Shown here: positions 35,920-45,460 of the stretch, piece after piece | How the letters are laid out: every line of letters begins with the position of its first letter | Position numbering within the stretch: position 1 is the first letter of the stretch | Origin: Fidelibacterota bacterium | GTDB taxonomy: Bacteria > Marinisomatota > Marinisomatia > Marinisomatales > S15-B10 | NCBI GenBank assembly: GCA_002715465.1 | Contig: PAYY01000006.1 | Coordinates: 25,834-89,833, forward strand | Length of the DNA stretch: 64,000 bases | Reading direction: 5' to 3' | Position numbers and translations under genes: made by a program | The notes under the pieces: generated by a model | The model's database searches: none | What the model saw: the letters and a program-made list of their open reading frames with translations, nothing else | What the model was told of the DNA's origin: nothing

Positions 35920-38900
35920 ACATTATCTCATATTTCTTTTTTCCATTTTCTCTAATATAGTTTTGTCATTTGAAAACCCACAAATTTCTTTATCAGTAAA
36001 GAAAAATATACTAGATATGAAATTAGTTAGAGGCGATTCTTTGCTTAACCTTCCTAATAGATTTATAATTGATGGTTCAGTTAAGATAAAATTTTTATCT
36101 GGAGATTCTATACCATTTAAAGTTGAAAGTCTTAAAGGAGATTTGCTATTCACTAAAACTCCCGTTGATACTGTTTTTCTCAACATAGAATACGATTACC
36201 TAGAAGGGAGTCTTCCTACTTTTGTTGATTCAGGAATTGAGACTCTTCCAAAGATTGATCTAAAAAAAACAAATGGAACAAAAAAATCAACTATTGCTAA
36301 ATCGAAAAGAACAAAGGAAATATTACCTGTTGTTGCCGATGGGTTTTTTTCAAGATCTATTGGGTTCTCCCAAAACACTGGTGCACAAATAAATGGAGGT
36401 TTGCAATTAAATCTTCAAGGAAAACTTAGTGAAGACATGACCATATCTGGAGTCTTATCAGATCAAAATATTCCAATTCAACCAGAAGGGGACACTCATT
36501 CATTAAATGAAATTGATAAGGTTTTTATTGAGGTGAATCATCCTTTAGGATTTATTAAAGCTGGAGATATAGATATTTCCTTGCGTAATGGGCGTTATCA
36601 ACGTCATGATAGAAGATTAGAAGGTGTAAACCTTTCATCAAATTATAATAATAGCAATTTTGGTTTTACCATTGGAAGTGCTAGAGGAAAGTATTCTGAG
36701 ATGGAATTTCGCGGTGAAGATCAAAATCAGGGCCCTTATCAATTAACATCTTCAGATGGTAGCCGTCGCATAATTGTTACTGCTGGCTCGGAAATAGTAT
36801 GGCTCAATGGAAAGAAGTTAATGCGTGGCGAGTCAGCTGATTATACAATCGATTATTCGCAATCTGAAATTATGTTTACACCTGTAAATTTGATAGATTC
36901 AAACAGTAGAATCTATGTTGAATATGAGTATTCTGATTTTGGATTCCAGCGACAAGTATATGTAGGATCCGCCTCTCGACAATTTATAAATAAAAAAGGT
37001 TCGATTTCTATCAATTATATAAGGGAGGCTGACAATACTTCGAATGAATCTTTTTATCCAATTACCTCTCAAGATCGTTTAATTATGGAATCCGCTGGAA
37101 AGGGAGGGGTAAAAAAATCTCTTGCTTTCCCTGACTCTTCGGGTAAATATAAATTAGATTATAATTCTAATAATCTGTCTGATAGCATTTTTATTTATAT
37201 TGATGATTTGGATTTTTATGATGGAAAGCGCTACACAGTTGGATTTAATAATGTTGGCAATTTAGGTCAGTATGCACGTCGCGTAACCGAAAAATCAGAA
37301 CTTTATTTTGAATATATTCAACCTTCAGAAAGAAATAATTATACTGATTTATACGTTCCTTGGAAATTAATATCGTCACCGCAAGTCCAAGAAGTAGCGA
37401 ATATTATGGGAACCTTGCCAATTAATGATGAAACTTTTTTTTCTTTTGAAATAGCAGGATCAGGATTTAACCCAAATAGATTTTCTTCAATTCAAAATCA
37501 AATTGGCGGTTTGGCTGGAGAACTAGCGTTTTCTCATAAGGCCTACTTGCCAAGAAGTTTAGGTGAACTTTCATTTAGGGTTGAAAGCAGAGGGGCTGGA
37601 GATGGTTTTAAAGCTATTCAACGTGAATCACAAGTTGAATTTTCGAGGGAATGGAATCTTCAGCGAGATATATGGGAATCAAGCGGAAGAAAGAATCTGA
37701 CCCATGATTTATCACAGATAACCTTATCTCATGAAATTAACAGAAAAAGTTCCACTAGTATTTCTATAGGAAAGTATGAGGATAAAAAACAAAAATCATA
37801 TAGAAGACATTTAAAATCTTCATTTAATAATATTTTTTTTAATTCAATATCTCTTGATTTAAGTGATGTAAATAGAAAATCTCAAATTGAACCTTCGCTT
37901 GATTCTCATTGGAAAAGGGATCGGTTTTTTGCATCACTTTTTAAAGGATCATTTCATCCATATCTTAGATTTCAAAAAGAGAAACGTACCTATGATATGA
38001 AGTTTGATGAAAAGGGAGCTGGTATACAGTTAGAAAATAAAAGAATAAATGGCAAGTTAGGAATTATAAATAGAAATGATTATAGTGGGAATTTAGAATT
38101 TAATAATTGGAGGAATGAAGGGGAAAGTTGGCTTGGCGAGATTGATATTCTAGCTCGTCCAATTAAATCTCTTACTACAAAGTTAATACTTAAACAGCGT
38201 TTGAAATCATTTAAAGATGATCGGGAAGATTTAAACTATAGATTAGCCCGAGGTTCAATCCGTTATACTCCAAAAAGGGGTAACAACAAGGCTAGTTTTG
38301 ATTTTAAGTTGGAAAGAAGCTTATATGAAGAAAAGATTGTAGTATATGATTCAATTTCGTACGGTCCTGGACAATTTCGTTACGATAATGAGACGGGACT
38401 CTATATTGAAGATCCAGCAGGACATTATATATCATTTCATATTCCATCAGGTAATAGACTTCCATCAACACGATTTGTGTCAGGATTACGTCTTACTAGA
38501 CATTTAAGAAATTTTTCTAATTCATTTCTTAAAGATGTAACATTTAGATTAATTGGATCTACTGATTTTAATGGAGAGAATCCAACATATAATTCTATTT
38601 TTTTCCCCTCAATCAATCAAACTGGACTTAACAGATCTCAATTTAATTCACAGGTCGAAGTACGTTACGCTCCAGGGAAAAAACTTAGACGTATAATCCT
38701 TAAAGGTCTTACAAATCGTGAAGTCGTATCCCAGTCAATTCAAGAATTGCGAGATAGAATTAGAAAATTAATTTCTATAAAATGGGAAGAGCCATTAAAT
38801 GAACATTATAGATTAGTTTTTGATTTATCTAAATCAGGGTTTAATCATATATCTTCTATTAAGTTAAGAGAAAGAAGAACTAATGGAATGTATTCTGAAG

Positions 38901-39283
38901 CTGGATTCAAATGGAGGAAAAACCAATCCTTACAGCTAGGTGGGAATGTCATTATTGGTAAGGATATTGGAAACAGTTTTTTGGGAATATATAATGTTGA
39001 CATTAAAGGAACTGAATTTGATGCTCTAATTTTTCCGGGATTGTTTGGAAGGATTAATACTACTTTGACAATTGTTAAAGTAAAACAAAATAATACTAAT
39101 ATAAAAGTTCTTCCACCTGAAGCCGCAAAAGGAATGCAAACGGGGATAAATATTAAAGGATCTATTAATGCTCTAATTAATTTAACTGAATCATTAGTTC
39201 TGAACCTAAATACGACATATCAACACGATTCTATACATTCAAACTTCTTGATTTTTAATGGAGAGTTACGTGCATCGTTCTAA
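35912..39283 (+). CDS. Large exported beta-rich outer-membrane protein, unknown function
   Basis: This 1123-residue protein has a signal peptide (residues 1-20). An early Ser/Thr/Lys linker (about 120-140) leads to a region rich in alternating polar/hydrophobic strands, with a conserved-looking block G-P-Y-Q-L-T...V-W-L-N-G-K-K-L-M-R-G near 280-310 followed by Y-E-Y-S-D. The rest is beta-barrel-like and ends in aromatic-alternating strands finishing ...E-L-R-A-S-F, a typical outer-membrane C-terminus. I recall similar blocks in large FCB-group proteins but cannot name a family. The 3' end overlaps an Omp85-type gene by 26 bases. Confidence 0.7.
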   Translation: MNRHYLIFLFSIFSNIVLSFENPQISLSVKKNILDMKLVRGDSLLNLPNRFIIDGSVKIKFLSGDSIPFKVESLKGDLLFTKTPVDTVFLNIEYDYLEGSLPTFVDSGIETLPKIDLKKTNGTKKSTIAKSKRTKEILPVVADGFFSRSIGFSQNTGAQINGGLQLNLQGKLSEDMTISGVLSDQNIPIQPEGDTHSLNEIDKVFIEVNHPLGFIKAGDIDISLRNGRYQRHDRRLEGVNLSSNYNNSNFGFTIGSARGKYSEMEFRGEDQNQGPYQLTSSDGSRRIIVTAGSEIVWLNGKKLMRGESADYTIDYSQSEIMFTPVNLIDSNSRIYVEYEYSDFGFQRQVYVGSASRQFINKKGSISINYIREADNTSNESFYPITSQDRLIMESAGKGGVKKSLAFPDSSGKYKLDYNSNNLSDSIFIYIDDLDFYDGKRYTVGFNNVGNLGQYARRVTEKSELYFEYIQPSERNNYTDLYVPWKLISSPQVQEVANIMGTLPINDETFFSFEIAGSGFNPNRFSSIQNQIGGLAGELAFSHKAYLPRSLGELSFRVESRGAGDGFKAIQRESQVEFSREWNLQRDIWESSGRKNLTHDLSQITLSHEINRKSSTSISIGKYEDKKQKSYRRHLKSSFNNIFFNSISLDLSDVNRKSQIEPSLDSHWKRDRFFASLFKGSFHPYLRFQKEKRTYDMKFDEKGAGIQLENKRINGKLGIINRNDYSGNLEFNNWRNEGESWLGEIDILARPIKSLTTKLILKQRLKSFKDDREDLNYRLARGSIRYTPKRGNNKASFDFKLERSLYEEKIVVYDSISYGPGQFRYDNETGLYIEDPAGHYISFHIPSGNRLPSTRFVSGLRLTRHLRNFSNSFLKDVTFRLIGSTDFNGENPTYNSIFFPSINQTGLNRSQFNSQVEVRYAPGKKLRRIILKGLTNREVVSQSIQELRDRIRKLISIKWEEPLNEHYRLVFDLSKSGFNHISSIKLRERRTNGMYSEAGFKWRKNQSLQLGGNVIIGKDIGNSFLGIYNVDIKGTEFDALIFPGLFGRINTTLTIVKVKQNNTNIKVLPPEAAKGMQTGINIKGSINALINLTESLVLNLNTTYQHDSIHSNFLIFNGELRASF

Positions 39284-40667
39284 GTTGAATTTTATTATAT
39301 TTTTATTGATAGTTTTTAGTGCCAAAGGATCCGACTCACTTGCTGTAATAGTTAATCCGGACTCATCGGGTTATGTAACAGGAGTTGAAATGCAATTAAA
39401 TAACTGGAAATTAGCAGCGATTAATGATGGAAGGCTCAATGCAGAACTTAATTTGCGTTCTGTTACAATGTCTGATTCCTCGGGAAAAATTCAGATTGTT
39501 TGGGAACATAATTATGGTTTTGAAATGAAAGTAGATTCTGTAATTCTTTCAGGCGACAATGATTTTTCACCAAAAATAAATAAAATACTTACTACTCCAT
39601 TTATGAACTTGCCGGCTTCAGAAGAAACTATTTCATTTGTAAGATCGTCATTGTTGAAATATTCATTTTTTGGAGGAAAGGAAAAACCGTTTTTTGCAAC
39701 GTATGGTAATAATCAAATTGCCTTGCTAATTCCCATAAAAAATGTTTTAGACAGTAGTTTTTCTGGTATACTTGGATATCGCCCAAATGATCGAGGAATT
39801 GGACAGCTGACTGGCGATATATCAATTCAATTATCTAATCTTTTTGGATATTTTACTTTAACGAATATTAATTGGAAGCGAAAAGATCAAAGTTCTCAAG
39901 AATTTTCCTTTGAAGAGAAAGTTCCAGTTATTCCAGGGGTCAATTTTGGTGGGGTTATTGGAGTTCAACAAAGACTTCAAGATGGAATGTATTTAATGCG
40001 ACGGTCTTATATAGGATTAGAATCTTATTATCCTAAACTTGGGACAATTTCATTCGGTGCGTCTCGAGGAACAACTTCTCTAACTGATTTAGGATTAAAA
40101 GCTGGGCTTTATCCACATAGGAAGGCTGGTTTAGATTTAAGGTATTCTATTGAATCCAAAGATCTTTTTAAGATAACTCGTAATAGATTTTTTATTGATT
40201 CTAGTATTCAATTCTCTGAATTAAGGAAGGAAAATAATATTAAGGAATTTCTTGGGGTAGGTAGGATTGAAGGACAACTTGTAAGTCCGATCCTAGATGA
40301 TTGGAACTTGTCGATTCGTTCTAATCTAGGTTTTTCTACTATTTCGGGAAAAAATTCGGTTCCTTTAACAGAGCAATTTCGTTTTGGAGGCGCTTCTTCA
40401 TTAAGAGGTTATCAAGAAGATATATTTATTTCAAAATGGATGGTAATTAATCAATTTGAAATGAGGTATGAGATAGGAAAAAAAACACGTATTTACGGAT
40501 TTTTTGATACCGCTATTTCAGATGAATTAGGATATCCCTGTGCTATAGGTTTTGGATTAAATCAACCAACATCTATTGGAATACTTTCAATTGATTATGG
40601 TATTAGTAAAGATGAAAAACCTTCAGGAGGTAAGATTCATATAAGAATAGTTAATAGTACTTTATGA
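39258..40667 (+). CDS. BamA/Omp85-family outer-membrane barrel protein
   Basis: This 469-residue protein has a signal peptide (core F-I-I-F-L-L-I-V-F). An N-terminal region of about 130 residues may hold one POTRA-like domain, and a barrel follows. The Omp85 L6 motif is visible as F-G-G-A-S-S-L-R-G-Y near 374-383. This family inserts or translocates proteins at the outer membrane. The gene overlaps the preceding large surface protein, suggesting a secretion/assembly partner. A GTG at 39270 with GGAGAG just upstream is an equally good start. Confidence 0.8.
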   Translation: MESYVHRSKLNFIIFLLIVFSAKGSDSLAVIVNPDSSGYVTGVEMQLNNWKLAAINDGRLNAELNLRSVTMSDSSGKIQIVWEHNYGFEMKVDSVILSGDNDFSPKINKILTTPFMNLPASEETISFVRSSLLKYSFFGGKEKPFFATYGNNQIALLIPIKNVLDSSFSGILGYRPNDRGIGQLTGDISIQLSNLFGYFTLTNINWKRKDQSSQEFSFEEKVPVIPGVNFGGVIGVQQRLQDGMYLMRRSYIGLESYYPKLGTISFGASRGTTSLTDLGLKAGLYPHRKAGLDLRYSIESKDLFKITRNRFFIDSSIQFSELRKENNIKEFLGVGRIEGQLVSPILDDWNLSIRSNLGFSTISGKNSVPLTEQFRFGGASSLRGYQEDIFISKWMVINQFEMRYEIGKKTRIYGFFDTAISDELGYPCAIGFGLNQPTSIGILSIDYGISKDEKPSGGKIHIRIVNSTL

Positions 40668-42751
40668 AGAAAAAAATAATAAAATTTCTAGAAAAAGATC
40701 CAAGTAAACCACTGCGTAATCGACAGCTTGCGAAATTAATGGGTATTAAGAACAAGGATTATAAGAAGTTTCGTAATGCGATAAAAAACCTAATCAGAAC
40801 TAAGACACTTTTTAAAAGATCTGGAGGATCTCTAATGTTGGCATCTTTAACTAGAAGGGCCAAGGGAATTGTATCATTAACTAATCATGGTTATGGTTTT
40901 GTTACAGTTAAAGAAAATTCTAGTGACATTTTTGTTAGAAGTGAGAATCTAAATGGTGCTCTAAATGGTGATTTGGTTCAAATAATTATATTCCCAAAGA
41001 ATAAAAACTATAAGAGCGAAGGAATAGTAGAAAATATAATTTCAAGGTTCGCTGAAAAATTTATTGGAATAGTAATAGTTAGTATGGGTGAATTTACTCT
41101 CCAAATTGATCCGGTTTCCCCAAAGAGAGGAATTGTGGTTGAAACTAAAGAGTCAAAGTTATTAGATGGCGATATAGTATTAGTAAAAGTTATAGATTGG
41201 GGAACCTCTGATTCACCTGTTATTACAAGCTTAATAGAAAGAATTGGTTCAATCAATTCTCCTGAAGATGATATGGCTATAATTTGCTATAAGTATGATT
41301 TGGATCCTGAATTTTCTTCTTTAATTGAAAATGAAAGTAACAAGTGGACTATCTCGGATATAAAAAAAGAAATTATTAATAGAGTTGATCTGCGGGGTCT
41401 ATTAGTATTTACTATTGATCCGTGGGATGCAAGAGATGTTGATGATGGAATTTCTTTTGAACAATTAGAAAATGGTAATTTTTCTTTAGGTATACATATT
41501 GCGGATGTTTCTTTTTTTGTTAGAGAGGGTTCTGAATTAGATCGAGAAGCACAGAAACGAAGTAATTCGGTATATTTTGCTGAAGGTACAATTAGAATGT
41601 TACCTGATAATCTTTCAGCTGAATTATGTTCTTTATTGCCTAATGTTGAACGATTAGCTATGTCAGTTTTTGTTGAATTGGATCTTAATTTTAATGTTAT
41701 AACTACTCGAATAGAAAAATCTATAATTAAGATCCAAAAAGCATTTACCTATGATGAAGTACAGGAAATTCTTGATGGTAAGGATGAATCTTATTCTAAA
41801 ATATTAAGAAAAATGAATTATGTTGCTAAAGGGCTTATGGCCAAACGTCATAATGCTGGAAGTATAGATTTTGATATCCCAGAGACTATTTTCAAATTTG
41901 GTGAAGGAGGTGTTCCTAATAAAATTTTGCCGAGTAAACGTTTAGATAGTCAACGTCTTGTTGAAGAATTTATGCTATTAGCAAATAGAGAAATTTCAAA
42001 AATGGTAGTATCAGAGCGTAGTAAAAAAGATGAGTTTATTTTTAGAATTCATGATGAACCTTTAACTAATGATCTTGAAAAATTTCTTAACATTCTTCAA
42101 AGGTTTAATCTTATAACAAAGATTCCTTTAAAGTTTAAATCTAATGATTTTCAAAAAATTATAGAAAAGGTCAAATCGTCTCCGTATCATAAGCTTATTG
42201 AAAAACTGGCTCTTAGAACCATGTCAAAAGCTATATATAGTATCCACAATAGAGGTCATTTTGGTTTAGCATTTGAGACATACACTCATTTTACTTCACC
42301 CATAAGGCGTTATTCTGATATTTTGGTCCATCGTTATCTAAAAAAACATTTACTTAAGGATAAATTTTTGAAAGGAATATCTAGGGATAAAGCTAGTTCT
42401 ATTGCGAACTATATAACTAATTCTGAAATCAAAGCAATTGATGCTGAGAGAGAATACATTAAATTGAAGCAAATTCGTTGGCTTTCACAACATATTGGGG
42501 ACAAATTTAATGCTGTAATTTCTGGAGTAATATCATCTGGATTATTTGTTGAATTAGCGAATACGCTAGTAGAAGGATTTGTGAATATAGAGTCTATAAA
42601 ACAAGACAGTTTTTATTATGACGATCATGAAATTGCAATTATTGGAAGGAAATCTAATGAAATTTATAGGCTTGGAAATCAAGTTGATATTTATGTTAAA
42701 AGTGTAAACATAGAAAAAAGAAGAGCTGATTTTATTTTGATCGAATCATGA
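40664..42751 (+). CDS. rnr: Ribonuclease R (RNB family 3'-5' exoribonuclease)
   Basis: This 695-residue protein has an N-terminal winged-helix-like segment, then cold-shock domains (G-Y-G-F-V-T-V). The RNB catalytic core has I-D-P-W-D-A-R-D-V-D-D-G (metal Asp residues near 251-260), and a C-terminal S1 domain follows. H-F-T-S-P-I-R-R-Y-S-D is the RNase II/R signature. It degrades structured RNA processively and works with SmpB/tmRNA on stalled messages in other bacteria. It overlaps both neighbours by 4 bases. Confidence 0.95.
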   Translation: MKKKIIKFLEKDPSKPLRNRQLAKLMGIKNKDYKKFRNAIKNLIRTKTLFKRSGGSLMLASLTRRAKGIVSLTNHGYGFVTVKENSSDIFVRSENLNGALNGDLVQIIIFPKNKNYKSEGIVENIISRFAEKFIGIVIVSMGEFTLQIDPVSPKRGIVVETKESKLLDGDIVLVKVIDWGTSDSPVITSLIERIGSINSPEDDMAIICYKYDLDPEFSSLIENESNKWTISDIKKEIINRVDLRGLLVFTIDPWDARDVDDGISFEQLENGNFSLGIHIADVSFFVREGSELDREAQKRSNSVYFAEGTIRMLPDNLSAELCSLLPNVERLAMSVFVELDLNFNVITTRIEKSIIKIQKAFTYDEVQEILDGKDESYSKILRKMNYVAKGLMAKRHNAGSIDFDIPETIFKFGEGGVPNKILPSKRLDSQRLVEEFMLLANREISKMVVSERSKKDEFIFRIHDEPLTNDLEKFLNILQRFNLITKIPLKFKSNDFQKIIEKVKSSPYHKLIEKLALRTMSKAIYSIHNRGHFGLAFETYTHFTSPIRRYSDILVHRYLKKHLLKDKFLKGISRDKASSIANYITNSEIKAIDAEREYIKLKQIRWLSQHIGDKFNAVISGVISSGLFVELANTLVEGFVNIESIKQDSFYYDDHEIAIIGRKSNEIYRLGNQVDIYVKSVNIEKRRADFILIES

Positions 42752-43758
42752 AGGAAAAATTATTTCAACTTACTTTTCTTTTAATAATATTTATTGGATG
42801 TAATTATAAACCTAGGGCTAACGGGATAGAGAATCAGATTCATATCATCTCTTCATTTGAAGATCTTCCATATATAAAAAGTATTGTAGACTCTGTATTC
42901 GGGAGAGCTATTTATACTCCAGCCCCAGAAACTTATTTTGATGTGACTTACATCAATCCATTTGATTTTAATGAAATTAAACGAAGCCACAACATATTAG
43001 TTATATCAGTTATTGGAGTCAAGGATACGACAGCTGATAGGATAGTCCGATCTGTTCTTCCAGAAGATCAGTTAAATCTTGCAACAGTTGGAAAAAATCA
43101 AATTTTTTCTAAAAAAGATTTTTTTGCAAGAGGTCAAGTATTTTCTCTTGTAGTTGGTCAACGCCCTGCTGATATAATAAAAGGTCTTAGGAAAAGAGGC
43201 TCTTGGCTTTTCAAACAATATGATCAGGCCTTTATTGATAGGCAAAAAGATCATATCTTTAAACGGAGAGAAGAAAAAGAACTTTCATTAGAACTTTTGG
43301 AAAAATATAGCTGGGAATTAAGAATTCAACATGATTATTTAATTATTAATGAGGAACCAGAACGTAATTTTGTATGGATTGGTCGAGCATTTCCCTATCG
43401 TTGGTTTTCAATTAATTGGGTCGAGGCTCCAAGATCAAGGGAAATAGATTATTTAATTGCTTCAGAGATGGTTAATGATTTTCCTATAGCGTATTACGAT
43501 AAAATAATTTTTAAAGACACTTTTCGATTAGTTGAACCTGTCAAACTAAGCGGTTGGGATGCTTGGCGAATTGAAGGACTTTGGGAACATACTGAAGAAA
43601 TTAAAGGAGGTCCCTTTATTTCTTATGTTTTCTATGATGATAATACAGATCGGCTTTTTCATTTAAATTTATTGGTTTATAGTCCTGGGCAAAAAAAAAT
43701 GATCTCATTAAGACAAATGGATATTATGGCTCATACGTTTAAAACTAAATCGAACTAG
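42748..43758 (+). CDS. DUF4837-family lipoprotein
   Basis: This 336-residue protein has a lipoprotein signal (F-L-L-I-I-F-I-G-C, lipid Cys at 18). The following domain matches DUF4837, known mainly from Bacteroidetes: the G-x-x-E-V/I-I...P-E-x-x-F-D-V segment, F-S-L-V-V-G near 130 and W-E-L-R-I-Q-H-D-Y near 188-196. Its function is unknown. It is translationally coupled to rnr (4-base overlap) and would be a substrate of the Lgt encoded upstream. Confidence 0.8.
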   Translation: MKEKLFQLTFLLIIFIGCNYKPRANGIENQIHIISSFEDLPYIKSIVDSVFGRAIYTPAPETYFDVTYINPFDFNEIKRSHNILVISVIGVKDTTADRIVRSVLPEDQLNLATVGKNQIFSKKDFFARGQVFSLVVGQRPADIIKGLRKRGSWLFKQYDQAFIDRQKDHIFKRREEKELSLELLEKYSWELRIQHDYLIINEEPERNFVWIGRAFPYRWFSINWVEAPRSREIDYLIASEMVNDFPIAYYDKIIFKDTFRLVEPVKLSGWDAWRIEGLWEHTEEIKGGPFISYVFYDDNTDRLFHLNLLVYSPGQKKMISLRQMDIMAHTFKTKSN

Positions 43759-43853
43759 TTATAATGAAATGAAAATTAATTTTATGGTAATTGAACAGGT
43801 TCTTTCAATAGCTTTTTTTTTAAAAAGATATTTTATTACTTAATCGGAAGTCT

Positions 43854-44747
43854 ATGGCAAAGCGAGTTTTAATTACTGGTGCATTTGGTCAACTAGGAGA
43901 GGCAATTATAATGGAATTGCAACCATATTTCAACCTTTGTGCTACAGGTAAATTAGTACCTGAAGATAATTTGGGTTTATGTAAATATCATCAATTAGAT
44001 ATAAAAGAAAAAGAAGGAGTTAATGATTGCATTCAAAGTTTCACTCCAGATGTAGTTATTCATTTAGCTTGTATGACAAACGTTGATGGTTGTGAAAAAA
44101 ATAGAGAAGAAGCATGGCGAGTAAATGTTACCGGAACTGAAAATATAATTAATTCTGTTCGTGGATCCTCTGCAAAAATAGTATATATTTCTACAGATTA
44201 TGTCTTTGATGGTAAGGCTGGCCCATATATTGAAGATGATGTTCCTAATCCTATAAACTATTATGGGAAAACAAAACTTGCTGCTGAAAATGCAGTTCGA
44301 GGTTGTGCGCAACCATGGGTCATTCTTCGAACCAATGTTTTATATGGTAACTCAATTAGGTCTTCAGCAAGCTTTGTTAATTGGGTTGTAAATTCCTTGA
44401 AAAATTCCAAAGAAATCAATGTAGTTGATGATCAAATAAATAACCCTACATGGACAGCTAGTTTAGCTGAGGCAATTAAATTGTCCATTATTATGAATAT
44501 TCAAGAAATACTAAACTACGCTGGCTCAGAATTCATGTCTAGATTTGAATTTGCTAAAAGAATAGCAAATGTTTTTGAGCTTGACTCCAGCCTTATTAAG
44601 CCAATTAAAACTGAAGATTTAAATCAATTAGCACCTAGACCTCTTAGATCTGGATTGTCGACTGTTAAGATAGAAGAACTTATTGGAGTTAGAACGTATG
44701 GGCTTGATTATTGTTTGCGAAAAGTAGGTGAGGGAATAGTTAATTGA
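43854..44747 (+). CDS. rmlD: RmlD-like dTDP-4-dehydrorhamnose reductase / NAD-dependent sugar reductase
   Basis: This 297-residue extended SDR has L-I-T-G-A-F-G-Q-L-G near 6-15, S-T-D-Y-V-F-D-G near 117-124 and the catalytic Y-Y-G-K-T-K-L near 139-145. The P-Y-x-E-D-D-x-P-N-P-x-N-Y-Y-G-x-T-K block is typical of RmlD. It would reduce dTDP-4-keto-rhamnose, consistent with the RmlA-like gene upstream. RmlB and RmlC are not in the window. It opens a three-gene glycan cluster with overlapping ends. Confidence 0.85.
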   Translation: MAKRVLITGAFGQLGEAIIMELQPYFNLCATGKLVPEDNLGLCKYHQLDIKEKEGVNDCIQSFTPDVVIHLACMTNVDGCEKNREEAWRVNVTGTENIINSVRGSSAKIVYISTDYVFDGKAGPYIEDDVPNPINYYGKTKLAAENAVRGCAQPWVILRTNVLYGNSIRSSASFVNWVVNSLKNSKEINVVDDQINNPTWTASLAEAIKLSIIMNIQEILNYAGSEFMSRFEFAKRIANVFELDSSLIKPIKTEDLNQLAPRPLRSGLSTVKIEELIGVRTYGLDYCLRKVGEGIVN

Positions 44748-45460
44748 AAACGATTGTTGTAACACCTACATACAATGAACAAAAAAATATCAATGAATTA
44801 TTGGGAGCAATATTCAGTGTAAACTCTAACTTTCATGTTTTAGTTGTTGATGACAATTCCCCAGATGGTACAGGAAGTATTGTTAAAAAATTACAATCTA
44901 CCTATCCAAACCTTCATTTATTATCTAGGAATAAAAAGGATGGTCTTGGGTCTGCGTACATAGCTGGTTTTAAATATGCTTTAAAAAGAGATTTTGATGC
45001 AATCGTTCAAATGGATGCTGATATGTCTCATGATCCTAAAGATATTGTTTCTTTAATTTCAGAATTAGAGAATACTGATATAGCAATAGGTAGCAGATAT
45101 ATTTCAGGTGTAAATGTGGTAAACTGGCCAATGCGTAGATTAATGATTAGTTATGGAGCAAATATATATACTCGCTTAGTTACAGGACTTCCAGTTAAAG
45201 ATGCTACGGGAGGTTTTAAATGTTGGAAACGAAAAGTCCTTGAAGCTTTGGATTTAAATAATATTCAGTCACAAGGATATTCTTTTCAAATAGAAATGAC
45301 ATATAGAGCTTGGCTTAAAGGTTTTAAAATAAAAGAAGTGCCAATAGTTTTTGTAGATAGAACCATAGGTGAGTCAAAAATGACTCATTCTGTTATGCTT
45401 GAAGCAGTAATTATGATACCTCGTCTTCGCTTAGGTAAAACTTTCGGATGGTATAGATGA
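44744..45460 (+). CDS. Polyprenol monophosphomannose synthase-like GT2
   Basis: This 238-residue family-2 glycosyltransferase has a TTG start overlapping the previous stop (TTGA). It shows V-V-T-P-T-Y-N-E near 4-11, D-D-N-S-P-D-G-T near 38-45, Q-M-D-A-D-M-S-H (metal DxD) and G-S-R-Y near 115. The pattern matches dolichol/polyprenyl-phosphate mannose synthases of the short type without a C-terminal membrane domain. It would make lipid-linked mannose or glucose for envelope glycan. The donor is inferred. Confidence 0.9.
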   Translation: MKTIVVTPTYNEQKNINELLGAIFSVNSNFHVLVVDDNSPDGTGSIVKKLQSTYPNLHLLSRNKKDGLGSAYIAGFKYALKRDFDAIVQMDADMSHDPKDIVSLISELENTDIAIGSRYISGVNVVNWPMRRLMISYGANIYTRLVTGLPVKDATGGFKCWKRKVLEALDLNNIQSQGYSFQIEMTYRAWLKGFKIKEVPIVFVDRTIGESKMTHSVMLEAVIMIPRLRLGKTFGWYR

